The notes: generated from the sequence alone by a model not told the origin. A stretch of 64,000 bases of DNA from Aminicella lysinilytica (GCF_004362975.1 NZ_SNXO01000003.1:37580-101579), one strand, 5' to 3'; shown: positions 17,029 to 26,077, counted from the stretch's first letter. Numbers and translations are program-made.

Positions 17029-19890
17029 ATGAAAGTAAGTGATTTGTTGAAGAGGGGGCTCGTAATTATGCTAATAGCCCTGCTCATGATCGGGTTTTCA
17101 GTCAGTGCGGAGACATTTCCGGGCAATGAAGCCGGAATCTCCCATGGCGCAGTGACTAAGGAGTGCAATGTAAAGGCGTATTTTTACGCAGATACGGGGG
17201 TCCATACATATTTCAGTGCTACCACATCGTATATGGGAAAGCCCATAACTATGAAGGGATCCTGTACGGAATATGATGCGCAGAATTTATACGATAGTCA
17301 GGGCAGGCATTCTATGGTGAAAAAGACACAATCGGATCTGCGTACTAAAATTGCGTATCTGGCAGAAACATCGGGGAAGTACAGTCTTACGCCTAAGACG
17401 AACCCGCGTTACAGATACATAGTTTGCGCGGCTCTTTGTATGGCCAATTACAGATACGGCGCCACAAAATACAATCATAAAAGCGCCGGATCCTATGAAC
17501 GTCAGAATGGCGATAAGGAGCAGATACAGAAGTTATTTGATCAGGCTAAGGCTTTAGATGCTGCACCTGACAATTTCGAATGCTTTTATGTGAACCTTAA
17601 GGGCGGCGACCAGCAGGACATGGTTTTTTGGTCCCTGCACCCGGCTTACGGATATATCAAGATAACAAAAAGTTCTACAGTGCCGGCTTATGCAGACACA
17701 TATTCACTTAAGGGCGCGCAATATACCATTTACAAGGGCTGGAGCACCTCCGGCGCGCAGGCCGATGTACTTACCATAGGTTCTAGGGAAAAGTCGGGTA
17801 AGCTGAGCGTAGGAAAGTATTGCGTAAAAGAGACAAGAAGCCCGACCAACGGAAAATACAATAAAGACAAGAAATTGTATAAGGTCACCGTAAAGAAAAA
17901 TGTAACTATAGTAGTCAAGAGCAAGGATGCTCCTAAAATGGGTGGTCTGAAGGTGGAGAAGCAATCTGCAGATCCAGCTTATACGACAGGGAATGTGTAT
18001 TCTCTTAAGGGAGCAGAATATACAGTCTATGACAGCAATGGCAATCAGGTGACAGGCATGATGGTACAGGATGGTGACAAGGCAGGAATACCTGTAGATG
18101 TGCTGACTACCGATGAAGACGGCGAAAGCGAAACTGTAGCTATGAAGTACGGAAATTATACCGTAAAAGAAACCAAAGCTCCCGAGGCATATGAGTTGGA
18201 TGAGACTGTACATGAAGTTAGCATACTGGAAGGCGCGGATATCACAGAGCCGGTAGTCGTGAACAGCATTGAAAAATTCCTTTCTTCGCCTTTGGAATTT
18301 ATGCTGGAAAAGAAAGGCGACCGAACTTTCTGGTATGATGATATTCCCAGCCGGGCAGGTGCCATATTTGAGGTCAGGTATTACGATGGATATTACACAG
18401 CAGAAGATATAGAAGCCGGGTCTAAAACAGGCACAACCGCAGGAGAAGATACAGATGAGTCTTATGAAGATAAAGATTCTGATGTAGACAGCGAATTGGG
18501 TGATGGTGACGGTGACTCAGGAGAGGAAGAAGCAGGAGACGTTGCAGAAGAAGAAAGTAGCCCAGCAAGCATTATTCGCACCTGGCGTTTTGTTACAGAT
18601 GAAAACGGTCGTATATCCTACGACGCAGCCCACCTTTTGTCAGGCAGTGATGACCTCTATAGAACCAGTGACGGTACGCCGGCCGCAAGACTGGGCACAT
18701 ACACATTCCAGGAGATCACGGCGCCTCCGGGTTATCTGATCAATTATAATACCATAACCACGCAGCTCAGATCTGACGGCATGACGCCGAAGGCTGTGGT
18801 ATATAACGATGGAAATCCGGTGATACAGCCGGAGGCTTTCCAGCTGGTCAATATACATATAGAGAAGAAAGACGCTGAAACCGGCGGATCTGTGGCTCAG
18901 GGCTACGGCACATTGCAGGGGGCGGAGTTTTCCATAGAGAAACTTCGAGATGGCACAAAGGATACCTGGGAAAAGGCCGGCAATGTCACTACCGATGCTA
19001 ATGGTTACGGGGTTTTGGAAAATCAACTGCCGGGAGCATATCGGATAATAGAGACAAAGGCGCCGTCAGGCTATGGGATCAATCACGAGATAATCTATAA
19101 GAACTGTCCGAGAAATGATGATTATACGGCATATTTCGACTACACGGCAACTGCCTATGACCATGTTACGACACTTCATGTGAGCAAGGTTTCATTCACA
19201 GGTGAGGAAGAACTGTCGGGGGCCCATCTCACTTTATTTGACAGCGCGGGCAAGGTAGTAGAGAGCTGGATATCGACTGGCACTGCACATATCATTAAAG
19301 GCCTGGCAACAGGTACATACAGGCTTCACGAAGACCTGGCACCCTTGGGATACGCCACGGCCGGCGACGTAGAAGTGAATGTAGGCAATGGGAATCCAGA
19401 TCAGTACGTAACAATGACGGATAAGGTCATAAGAGTCGACATAAGCAAGGAAGATCTGTCGACAGGAGAACCGGTAGTAGGAGCTGAGCTGCAGATAAAA
19501 GATAGTAATGGAGAGGTTGTGCGTCGGTGGATTACAGGGAAAGAACCAACCAGAATAGAAAAACTGCCTGTGGGAGAATATACGCTTACGGAAATATTGG
19601 CGCCTGACGGCTATATGACCGCAGCCGATTTGAAATTCACTGTACTGGATACAGGTGAAATACAGAAAGTAACTATGAAGGACGAACGCGTAACGCCACA
19701 TCTTTCCAAAACGGATTCCATAAAGGGCGAGGCAGAACTTTATAACAGTCCGGGACCGCAGACAGTTACAAGGACCCCGAAGACAGGAGACAACTCTAAA
19801 TTGATACTGTACGCCATACTGTTTGCAGCGGCCTTGGTAGCCTTGGCAGCAGTATTGCATCAGAGAAAGAAAATCAGAAAGGAAGACTAA
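17029..19890 (+). CDS. Sortase-anchored SpaA/Cna-B multidomain surface protein
   Basis: Protein of 953 aa with a signal peptide (residues 1-27), a distinct Cys-containing N-terminal domain (to about 215), and a series of Cna-B/SpaA beta-sandwich domains. Their closing E-boxes are VKETRSP, VKETKAP, FQEITAP, IIETKAP, LHEDLAP and LTEILAP near residues 267, 379, 560, 673, 765 and 854; the Glu in each is the usual catalyst of Lys-Asn isopeptide bonds. A Glu/Asp-rich linker lies near residues 467-508. The C-terminus is a sorting signal: TPKTGD near residue 916, a hydrophobic helix and KKIRKED. It is a cell-wall adhesin or pilin-like protein. No sortase gene is in the window. Confidence 0.88.
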   Translation: MKVSDLLKRGLVIMLIALLMIGFSVSAETFPGNEAGISHGAVTKECNVKAYFYADTGVHTYFSATTSYMGKPITMKGSCTEYDAQNLYDSQGRHSMVKKTQSDLRTKIAYLAETSGKYSLTPKTNPRYRYIVCAALCMANYRYGATKYNHKSAGSYERQNGDKEQIQKLFDQAKALDAAPDNFECFYVNLKGGDQQDMVFWSLHPAYGYIKITKSSTVPAYADTYSLKGAQYTIYKGWSTSGAQADVLTIGSREKSGKLSVGKYCVKETRSPTNGKYNKDKKLYKVTVKKNVTIVVKSKDAPKMGGLKVEKQSADPAYTTGNVYSLKGAEYTVYDSNGNQVTGMMVQDGDKAGIPVDVLTTDEDGESETVAMKYGNYTVKETKAPEAYELDETVHEVSILEGADITEPVVVNSIEKFLSSPLEFMLEKKGDRTFWYDDIPSRAGAIFEVRYYDGYYTAEDIEAGSKTGTTAGEDTDESYEDKDSDVDSELGDGDGDSGEEEAGDVAEEESSPASIIRTWRFVTDENGRISYDAAHLLSGSDDLYRTSDGTPAARLGTYTFQEITAPPGYLINYNTITTQLRSDGMTPKAVVYNDGNPVIQPEAFQLVNIHIEKKDAETGGSVAQGYGTLQGAEFSIEKLRDGTKDTWEKAGNVTTDANGYGVLENQLPGAYRIIETKAPSGYGINHEIIYKNCPRNDDYTAYFDYTATAYDHVTTLHVSKVSFTGEEELSGAHLTLFDSAGKVVESWISTGTAHIIKGLATGTYRLHEDLAPLGYATAGDVEVNVGNGNPDQYVTMTDKVIRVDISKEDLSTGEPVVGAELQIKDSNGEVVRRWITGKEPTRIEKLPVGEYTLTEILAPDGYMTAADLKFTVLDTGEIQKVTMKDERVTPHLSKTDSIKGEAELYNSPGPQTVTRTPKTGDNSKLILYAILFAAALVALAAVLHQRKKIRKED

Positions 19891-19893
19891 GAA

Positions 19894-21033
19894 ATGAAGA
19901 AGAAAATATTAACAGCAATAACAACTATGTGCCTGGTATTTGCAATGATACCGTCTACAGTATTCGCGGGAGAGACTACGGGAAGGGCTGCATCTAAGGC
20001 TCTGGCAAGAACGCAGATCGAGACCAACGTGATAATAAAAGATGTGAAGGTAACTTTACCGGGCAGCAATTTCGATATGCTACCTGATTTCACAGTTATC
20101 GGAGCTAAATATACGGGAAATCCCATAGTTCCGCCTATTACCATAAATCTTTCCAACGGCAGCGAACTGGTATGCGGTCGCGACTACACTATAACTTTTG
20201 CGGATAATATCATGCCGGGCACAGCCAGCTACGTTATCACCGGCACCGGCAGGTACGGCGGCATGCACAAAGGTACCTTTGTTATAGACAAAGCTGACAT
20301 AGGCAGGGTGGCATCGGTCATGGCCCTGGGTGCGGCCGTATACAATGGCAGGCAGCATACTCCGAAGTTCAGCCTGGCAGCCCCATCACAGTATGGCCCT
20401 TTGATCAAGGGGAAAGACTACACAGTGACTTATGGAGATAATGTTGAAGTTGGCCTCGGTTATATAACAGTAAATGGTATGGGGAACCGCTTTAAGGGGT
20501 CGGCTCAAACGGCCTTCTATATAGAAAGAGCCAATATAGCATCAGCATCGACTGCCGCTGTAGCCGATGAACTATACACTGGCCTCGCATTCACGCCTCA
20601 GCCCCAGTGGGCAGTATATGAAGGAATGAATCTGATAAACGGTCAGGATTATACTTTGTCATATATCAACAATGTTGCAGAAGGCACGGCAAGCGTAGTC
20701 ATGACGGGTATCGGAAAATATCAGGGAACTAAGGTTGTACCTTTCAGAATCGTCAAGATACCGGAAATCGTAACAGGATTCAAAGTAAAGAAGCAGAGCA
20801 AAAACAGGATAAAGATGTACTGGCATAAGGCCAGCAATGTGGAAAAGTATCAGATACGCATCTGCCAGGATAAAAAATTCAGGAAAAGCGTAAAAAAATA
20901 CACCATTAAAAACTATAACAGTGCATTGAAGGTAGCATCCAAATACAGGAAATGCTACATACAGATAAGAGGCTGCGCGACCCTCAATGGAAAGACCATC
21001 TACGGGCCGTGGAGCCGTATGTGCAGAAAATAA
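19894..21033 (+). CDS. Secreted protein with three Ig-like repeats
   Basis: Protein of 379 aa with a signal peptide (MKKKILTAITTMCLVFAMI). Three repeats of about 75-80 residues share the pattern YTG..P.P / G.DYT.TY.DN...G.....TG.G.Y.G...F.I, common in clostridial surface proteins. The C-terminal 85 residues (from VTGFKVKKQSKNRI) look like a fibronectin type III domain. No anchor or cell-wall-binding motif is seen. It starts 3 bases after the adhesin gene, so the two are co-transcribed and may act together at the surface. Confidence 0.8.
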   Translation: MKKKILTAITTMCLVFAMIPSTVFAGETTGRAASKALARTQIETNVIIKDVKVTLPGSNFDMLPDFTVIGAKYTGNPIVPPITINLSNGSELVCGRDYTITFADNIMPGTASYVITGTGRYGGMHKGTFVIDKADIGRVASVMALGAAVYNGRQHTPKFSLAAPSQYGPLIKGKDYTVTYGDNVEVGLGYITVNGMGNRFKGSAQTAFYIERANIASASTAAVADELYTGLAFTPQPQWAVYEGMNLINGQDYTLSYINNVAEGTASVVMTGIGKYQGTKVVPFRIVKIPEIVTGFKVKKQSKNRIKMYWHKASNVEKYQIRICQDKKFRKSVKKYTIKNYNSALKVASKYRKCYIQIRGCATLNGKTIYGPWSRMCRK

Positions 21034-21038
21034 TTACC

Positions 21039-22136
21039 CTACACGTTGAAGAGGAAGGTGATGATATCGCCGTCCTTGACAACATATTCTTTACCTTCGG
21101 AGCGGAGCAGACCTTTTTCCTTGGCTTTGGACATGCTTCCATCACAGCTGTCCATAAGGGCAGCATAGTTGATGGTCTCAGCGCGGATGAAGCCTTTCTC
21201 GAAGTCGGTATGTATCTTACCGGCTGCCTGAGGAGCCTTGGTGCCATTTGTAATGGTCCAGGCCCGGGTCTCATCCTCTCCGGTGGTGAGGAATGAAATC
21301 AGATTCAACAGTTTATATGAAGCCTTGATCAGTTTGTCCAGACCGGATTCTGAGATGCCCAGCTCCTCCAGGAACATAGTCTTCTCATCGTCGTCCAGTT
21401 CTGAGACTTCCTGCTCTATTTCGGCGCAGATAACGACTACTTCAGCGCCTTCGCCTTCTGCGAAGTCGCGTACAGCCTTGACATATTCGTTGTTGGAATC
21501 GTCGGCAGCATCGTCTTCAGCTACATTTGCTACATATATTATCGGTTTATAGGATAAAAGCTCCAGAGTATCAACGAAGGCGGCCTCGTCGTCGGTGAGC
21601 TCCATAGCTCTGGCTGATTTTCCTGTTCCCAGGAACTCGTTTACCTTCTGGAGGATGACCAGCTCCTTTGCGAGACTTTTGTCGTTCTTGGCGCCTTTTT
21701 GAGCCTTTTGGATGCGTTTGTCCAGAGACTCCATGTCAGCCAGTATAAGTTCGGTGTTTATAGTTTCTATATCATCGAGAGGATCTATTTTCCCTGATAC
21801 GTGGACTATATTGTCATTTTCAAAGCATCTTACCACGTGCACGATGGCCGCTACCTCTCTGATGTGACCGAGGAATTTATTTCCCAGGCCTTCACCTTTG
21901 GATGCGCCCTTTACCAGACCTGCTATGTCGCAGAATTCTATGGTAGTGTAGATGGTTTTCTTGGAATGATGTATATCGCTCAGCACTTTGATGCGTTCGT
22001 CAGGGACCGTAACGACTCCGACGTTTGGCTCAATAGTGCAGAAAGGATAATTGGCAGCCTCCGCGCCGGCCTTGGTTATGGCGTTGAAGAGGGTGCTTTT
22101 GCCTACATTTGGAAGGCCTACTATGCCTAATTTCAT
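21039..22136 (-). CDS. ychF: Ribosome-binding ATPase YchF
   Basis: P-loop protein of 365 aa of the Obg family, conserved in nearly all bacteria. It binds ATP and the ribosome and has been linked to stress responses. G1 is GLPNVGKST at residues 6-14, G3 is DIAGLVKGAS near residue 69, and the C-terminal TGS-like domain has the IHTDFEKGFIRAE block. Its ATG at 22136 overlaps the stop of lgt. The gene ends only 5 bases from the convergent secreted-protein gene with no terminator between. Confidence 0.97.
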   Translation of the reverse strand: MKLGIVGLPNVGKSTLFNAITKAGAEAANYPFCTIEPNVGVVTVPDERIKVLSDIHHSKKTIYTTIEFCDIAGLVKGASKGEGLGNKFLGHIREVAAIVHVVRCFENDNIVHVSGKIDPLDDIETINTELILADMESLDKRIQKAQKGAKNDKSLAKELVILQKVNEFLGTGKSARAMELTDDEAAFVDTLELLSYKPIIYVANVAEDDAADDSNNEYVKAVRDFAEGEGAEVVVICAEIEQEVSELDDDEKTMFLEELGISESGLDKLIKASYKLLNLISFLTTGEDETRAWTITNGTKAPQAAGKIHTDFEKGFIRAETINYAALMDSCDGSMSKAKEKGLLRSEGKEYVVKDGDIITFLFNV

Positions 22137-22891
22137 TGCTTGTTTGCTCCTTTGCTAAGTTCTTTTTTGTACAAAATAATATATATCACGAGGCAGACTA
22201 TGAAAGCCACCGCGCTTATTACCTGTGCCTGCCTGAAAGGGCCGATCATGAGACTGTCCGTGCGCAGATGCTCCACGCAGAAACGTTCCACAGAGTACAG
22301 CATGCCGTAGAGACATACGATCTGACCCGGGAAAGCCCGTCTTTTGTCCACCCACAGCAGAAACCAGAACAGCGCGAAGCACCATAATGATTCATATAAA
22401 AATGTAGGATGAACGTATTGCCCGTCGACCAGGATCGCCCATGGCAGATCCGTTGGAGTGCCGTGAGCCTCGGAGTTGAAGAAATTTCCCCAGCGCCCGA
22501 TGGACTGAGCCAGTGCTACTGCAGGAAAGACCAGATCGGCCATTTCCAGGAACCTGATCTTATAGTGCCTGCAGACCAGCAGAGCGACTATGAGCCCTGC
22601 GATGATGCCGCCGTGTATGGCAAGGCCTCCCGCTCGCGTATTGAGAATCATACTGGGATATTCTGAATAGTAACTCCAGTTAAAAATCACATAATAAGCT
22701 CGCGCTCCAAGGATGGAGAAGGGGATGAGCCATATGGCGAAGTCGATCACGTGCTCGCTTTCTATGCCGTGTCTGGGCGCCCGTTTGTAACATATTATTA
22801 TGGCCAGTACGAACCCCAGACCGATGAGGATCCCATACCACATTATGTCGACGCCGAATATTGTAAAGGCGATTGGACCCGGTGATGCCAT
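22133..22891 (-). CDS. lgt: Phosphatidylglycerol-prolipoprotein diacylglyceryl transferase
   Basis: Membrane enzyme of 252 aa that adds diacylglycerol to lipobox cysteines of prolipoproteins, the first step of lipoprotein maturation. About seven hydrophobic helices are visible. The family signature appears as GRWGNFFNSEAHG near residue 130 and the GGLAIHGGIIAG block near residue 87. The start has AAAGGAGG 5-6 bases upstream. It is co-transcribed with ychF through a 4-base overlap. Confidence 0.96.
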   Translation of the reverse strand: MASPGPIAFTIFGVDIMWYGILIGLGFVLAIIICYKRAPRHGIESEHVIDFAIWLIPFSILGARAYYVIFNWSYYSEYPSMILNTRAGGLAIHGGIIAGLIVALLVCRHYKIRFLEMADLVFPAVALAQSIGRWGNFFNSEAHGTPTDLPWAILVDGQYVHPTFLYESLWCFALFWFLLWVDKRRAFPGQIVCLYGMLYSVERFCVEHLRTDSLMIGPFRQAQVISAVAFIVCLVIYIILYKKELSKGANKQ

Positions 22892-22956
22892 GAAAATCCT
22901 CCTTTCTGCAGTAAAACATATTCCATTATACCGTGATTTCTGTTAAAATTCAATGT

Positions 22957-23658
22957 ATGAAGTACGAAAACATTGTAAAAGGAAATTTCATAGAAAGGCC
23001 CAATCGCTTCGTGGCTCTGGTGCGCATAGGCGGCGAAGAAGTGCGGGTCCACGTAAAAAATACCGGCCGCTGCAGGGAATTGCTGGTGCCGGGGGCTGTA
23101 GTTTACCTGGAGGACTTCGACGGCCGCATGGGAAGCCGCAAGATGCGATACTCTCTCATCGCCGTGGAAAAAGGCGACCTGCTGGTGAATATGGACTCAC
23201 AGGCCCCGAACAAAATAGCCGCTGAAGGGCTTTTGTCTGGCCGTATTCTTCTGCCGGACATGGACAGACTGACGGTAGTAAAGGCCGAACAAAAATACGG
23301 CAATTCGCGTTTTGATTTTTACATAGAGGACGAGGCGGGCCGCAAAGGCTGGCTGGAGGTGAAGGGCGTGACTCTCGAGGATGACGGCGTTGCCAGCTTC
23401 CCCGATGCGCCGACGGAGCGTGGACTCAAGCATGTCAACGAACTGTGCCGGGCGAAAAGCGAGGGCTTCTCAAGTTACGTTTTGTTCATAGTTCAAATGA
23501 AGGGTATGCGTTGGCTGGAGCCGAATGATGACCACGACCCGGATTTTTCAACTGCGCTCAGGCAGGCCAGCACGGAGGGCGTCCATGTGATCGCCTGGGA
23601 TTGCCGGGTTAAGCCTGATGAAATCGAGGCTGACGAGCAGGTCATGGTAAGGCTCTGA
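22957..23658 (+). CDS. sfsA: SfsA-family protein
   Basis: Protein of 233 aa of the SfsA family, first described as a sugar fermentation stimulation factor in E. coli and predicted to be a nuclease-like nucleic-acid-binding protein. Typical blocks are ERPNRFVALVRI and HVKNTGRCRELLVPG at the N-terminus, DFYIEDEAGRKGWLEVKGVTL near residue 120 (split as DFYIEDE and WLEVKGVTL), and FPDAPTERGLKHVNEL. The ATG at 22957 matches the family start; a GTG at 22933 would add 8 residues. No convincing ribosome site precedes either. Confidence 0.93.
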   Translation: MKYENIVKGNFIERPNRFVALVRIGGEEVRVHVKNTGRCRELLVPGAVVYLEDFDGRMGSRKMRYSLIAVEKGDLLVNMDSQAPNKIAAEGLLSGRILLPDMDRLTVVKAEQKYGNSRFDFYIEDEAGRKGWLEVKGVTLEDDGVASFPDAPTERGLKHVNELCRAKSEGFSSYVLFIVQMKGMRWLEPNDDHDPDFSTALRQASTEGVHVIAWDCRVKPDEIEADEQVMVRL

Positions 23659-23699
23659 TATGCGCCCGTAATTATTTATACAAATAATCAAAACACCTG

Positions 23700-23728
23700 T
23701 TGAAATCATTTCCGGCAGGTGTTATACT
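23700..23728 (+). promoter_or_regulatory. Promoter of the SOS polymerase gene
   Basis: TTGAAA at 23700 and TATACT at 23723 are exactly 17 bases apart. An 8-bp inverted repeat (AACACCTG at 23692, CAGGTGTT at 23716) spans the spacer. The LexA box lies just after the predicted start point. Confidence 0.75.
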
Positions 23729-23741
23729 ATACCTACTAAAA

Positions 23742-23753
23742 GAACATTTGTTC
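23742..23753. promoter_or_regulatory. LexA (SOS) box
   Basis: GAACATTTGTTC fits the Gram-positive LexA/DinR site GAAC-N4-GTTC perfectly, flanked by A and G. It sits 50 bases before the Y-family polymerase start codon and 14 bases after the -10 box, where repressor binding would block transcription. Confidence 0.85.
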
Positions 23754-23791
23754 GTGTTTGAAAGATGCTATTGATCGGGAGGTGTGTGAGT

Positions 23792-25042
23792 ATGACTGTA
23801 TTGCAGGTAGACGCCAATTCTGCATATCTGAGTTGGACGGCGGCAGCCCTGCTGGAACAGGGATATCCCGTCGATATAAGAACGGTACCGGCAGTGATTG
23901 CCGGAAACCCTAAGAACAGGCATGGAATAATTCTGGCCAAGTCCATACCTGCCGGGAAACTGGGCATAGGCACGGGTGTCAGCTTGTTTGAAGCTCGCCG
24001 GAAATGTCCTGAACTGCTGGTCTTTCCGCCGAACTTCGATCTGTATCTCGGGTGCAGTGATGCTATGTATGAAATTTTAAAGGAATATTCCCCGCTTATA
24101 GAGAGATACAGCGTAGACGAGTGTTTTTTAGATCACAGGACGTGCGCAGGTCATCCTGCGTCGCCTGTGGAAACAGCTTATGAAATAAAGGAACGTATTA
24201 AAGCCGAGTTGGGCTTTACTGTAAATGTAGGAGTGGGCCGCAACAAACTGCTTTCTAAAATGGCCTGCGAACTTGAAAAACCGGATAAGGTCCACTGCCT
24301 GCTTACAGATGAAGATATACGAGATAAGATGTGGCCTCTGGATGTGAGGGAGTTGTTTATGGTAGGCAGGGCCACTACACGCAGGTTGGGAAAGATAAAT
24401 ATCAGAACCATTGGCGGCCTGGCGAAAACCGATCCCTTGTTACTGAAGGCTATGTTTAAAAGCCACGGCACGCTTATATGGGAATACGCCAACGGCATAG
24501 ATAATGGCCGGATAATACCAAACGACCAGATCGTGCAGAAGGGCATAGGGAACAGCATGACGATCAAATATGATCTTTTGGATCCTCAGGAAGCCAGGTC
24601 GTATTTACTGTCTTTGACAGAAAGGGTAGGCGGACGATTGCGCCATCACAGGTGCAAAGCCAGTCTTGTAGTTGTCAGCGTATGCACCGGTAGTTTTATT
24701 CGGTACACGCATCAGCTCAAGCTGCCTTTCTTCACATCAGATACTACGACCATATACAGATATGCCTGCCGGCTTTTATCAGAATCCTGGAAAGGTGAGC
24801 CTATAAGGCAACTGGGAGTGCGGGTAGGTGAATTCGTTCGTGATGATGAATACCAGCTGACAGTTTTTGACGTGGAAACAATAGAGAAGGACGAAGCCCT
24901 TAACGATGCTGTAGATCAGATAAGAAGCAGATTTGGCTCAGAGGCTATTTACCGCGGTGTCTTCGCAAACTCTGATCTGAACCCTATTGAGGGTGGAGTA
25001 AACGGCGGCAATTTTCTTATGATGGGAGGTTTCAGACAATGA
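23792..25042 (+). CDS. Y-family translesion DNA polymerase (UvrX/DinB type)
   Basis: Error-prone polymerase of 416 aa. The first metal ligand lies in LQVDANSAYLSW (residues 4-15) and the second catalytic pair in YSVDECFLD near residue 107. The TVNVGVGRNKLLSKMACELEKPD block (near residue 143, split GVGRNKLLSKMA and ELEKPD) is the usual palm-to-thumb sequence. The start at 23792 has GGAGGT 8 bases before it. The LexA box upstream indicates DNA-damage control. It overlaps the next small gene by 4 bases. UvrX-like rather than housekeeping DinB is inferred from the operon form. Confidence 0.9.
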   Translation: MTVLQVDANSAYLSWTAAALLEQGYPVDIRTVPAVIAGNPKNRHGIILAKSIPAGKLGIGTGVSLFEARRKCPELLVFPPNFDLYLGCSDAMYEILKEYSPLIERYSVDECFLDHRTCAGHPASPVETAYEIKERIKAELGFTVNVGVGRNKLLSKMACELEKPDKVHCLLTDEDIRDKMWPLDVRELFMVGRATTRRLGKINIRTIGGLAKTDPLLLKAMFKSHGTLIWEYANGIDNGRIIPNDQIVQKGIGNSMTIKYDLLDPQEARSYLLSLTERVGGRLRHHRCKASLVVVSVCTGSFIRYTHQLKLPFFTSDTTTIYRYACRLLSESWKGEPIRQLGVRVGEFVRDDEYQLTVFDVETIEKDEALNDAVDQIRSRFGSEAIYRGVFANSDLNPIEGGVNGGNFLMMGGFRQ

Positions 25043-25302
25043 AAATAGTAGCGAAACCGGTGGATATGATAGCAACATTCAGCGTGCAGGGAAAACCTAC
25101 GCCGTATAAATTCAGATATGAAGATCGCTCAGGGCGGCGTATAGAGGTCAGGATAGATAAGATAATAAGTGCTGACAGCAGAAAACTTGCCGGAATAGAT
25201 TCTATAGTATACACATGCCAGTCCGAGATAGATCAGACACTGCGGATCTTTGAATTGAAGTATATAGTGGGGCAGTGCAGGTGGGAGTTATATAAGGCAT
25301 AA
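25039..25302 (+). CDS. Small protein co-transcribed with the SOS polymerase
   Basis: Protein of 87 aa, start overlapping the polymerase stop (ATGA), so almost certainly translated with it. It is predicted beta-rich (KPTPYKFRYEDRSGRRIEVRI) and has no motif I recognise. Small partners behind SOS-controlled Y-family polymerases are common in Firmicutes (for example YolD behind UvrX in Bacillus), but this one does not look like YolD. It may modulate or deliver the polymerase; function unknown. Confidence 0.75.
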   Translation: MKIVAKPVDMIATFSVQGKPTPYKFRYEDRSGRRIEVRIDKIISADSRKLAGIDSIVYTCQSEIDQTLRIFELKYIVGQCRWELYKA

Positions 25303-25374
25303 TAGCTCAGGTCTGGAATCCATGAGCTTATATAAGAAATAAAGCAAAATAACGATTATAAACCAAAAAACAGG

Positions 25375-25403
25375 TTGACAGGGGCCGGGAATTTTGGTAG
25401 TAT
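25375..25403 (+). promoter_or_regulatory. Putative promoter of the tRNA cluster
   Basis: TTGACA at 25375 and TAGTAT at 25398 are 17 bases apart, ending 32 bases before the first tRNA. A GC-rich stretch (GGGGCCGGGA) lies in the spacer. Confidence 0.65.
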
Positions 25404-25435
25404 ATTTCTTGCAGTGATTTCACATAATGCAATGT

Positions 25436-25512
25436 GGCGGTGTAGCTTAGTTGGCTAGAGCGTCCGGTTCATACCCGGAAGGTCGGTGGTTCGACTCCAC
25501 TCGCCGCTACCA
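25436..25512 (+). tRNA. tRNA-Met (CAT)
   Basis: A 77-base cloverleaf with acceptor pair GGCGGTG / CGCCGCT, anticodon stem TCCGG / CCGGA, loop TTCATAC, T-arm GGTGG-TTCGACT-CCACT and encoded CCA. It lacks the GGG/CCC anticodon stem of initiators, so it is an elongator Met, or a tRNA-Ile whose C34 is modified to lysidine. Confidence 0.93.
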
Positions 25513-25516
25513 TTAT

Positions 25517-25592
25517 GGGCGTTTAGCTCAGCTGGGAGAGCATCTGCCTTACAAGCAGGGGGTCATAGGTTCGAGCCCTATAACGCCCACCA
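25517..25592 (+). tRNA. tRNA-Val (TAC)
   Basis: A 76-base cloverleaf starting GGGCGTT and ending AACGCCC-A-CCA. The anticodon loop is CTTACAA, giving anticodon TAC. It lies 4 bases behind tRNA-Met. Confidence 0.95.
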
Positions 25593-25601
25593 AATCACTA
25601 C

Positions 25602-25676
25602 ATTCAAAGTATATGTAAAGTATATGCAGAGAAAATTGCGAAGGACTGAGCAACGCAGTAATTCACAATTTTAAAG
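25602..25676 (+). repeat. Short (deleted) copy of the tRNA-cluster repeat
   Basis: Begins ATTCAAAGTA and ends AATTTTAAAG like the two full copies that follow, but lacks the central 58 bases between two GGAC words (GAAGGAC and GAGGAC), which points to deletion by slippage between short direct repeats. It also has a local duplication (AAAGTATATG twice) near the left end. Confidence 0.85.
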
Positions 25677-25800
25677 ATTCAAAGTATACGCAGAGAAAAT
25701 TGCGAAGGACAAGGCGCACAGTGTGAGGAGCGAGAGAAACGTACTTTTGTACGTGATCGAGGACGAGGACTGAGCAACGCAGTAATTCACAATTTTAAAG
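25677..25800 (+). repeat. Full copy 1 of a 124-bp tandem repeat
   Basis: Spans ATTCAAAGTATACG to AATTTTAAAG. Ends carry an imperfect inverted repeat (AAAATTGCGAA / TTCACAATTTT). The centre holds a perfect palindrome ACGTAC-TTTT-GTACGT at 25739-25754. No open frame or tRNA part is inside. Confidence 0.92.
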
Positions 25801-25920
25801 ATTCAAAGTATACGCAGAGAAAATTGCGAAGGACAAGGCGCACAGTGTGAGGAGCGAGAGAAACGTACTTTTGTACGTGATCGAGGACGAGGACTGAGCA
25901 ACGTAGTAATTCACAATTTT
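25801..25920 (+). repeat. Full copy 2 of the 124-bp repeat
   Basis: Differs from copy 1 over 120 bases at one position seen by eye (ACGCAG to ACGTAG near 25902). The central palindrome is at 25863-25878. The copy ends 11 bases before tRNA-Asp. Confidence 0.92.
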
Positions 25921-25931
25921 ATCAAGTATGA

Positions 25932-26008
25932 GGCCAAGTAGTTCAGTTGGTTAGAATGCCAGCCTGTCACGCTGGAGGTCGACGGTTCGAGCCCGTTCTT
26001 GGTCGCCA
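25932..26008 (+). tRNA. tRNA-Asp (GTC)
   Basis: A 77-base cloverleaf with acceptor GGCCAAG / CTTGGTC, discriminator G, encoded CCA and anticodon loop CTGTCAC giving GTC. Confidence 0.95.
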
Positions 26009-26077
26009 ATTTTTTACTTAATTGTTCCATTATGCTTTGCATTTGCAGGGCATATATGGTACAATTACAGTTACTAT

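Noticed and set aside
22933..22956. GTG at 22933 as start of sfsA
   Set aside because: The eight extra residues do not match the family start and no ribosome site precedes it.
25602..25930. CRISPR-like array among the tRNA genes
   Set aside because: Units are long and directly joined without spacers; no cas genes.
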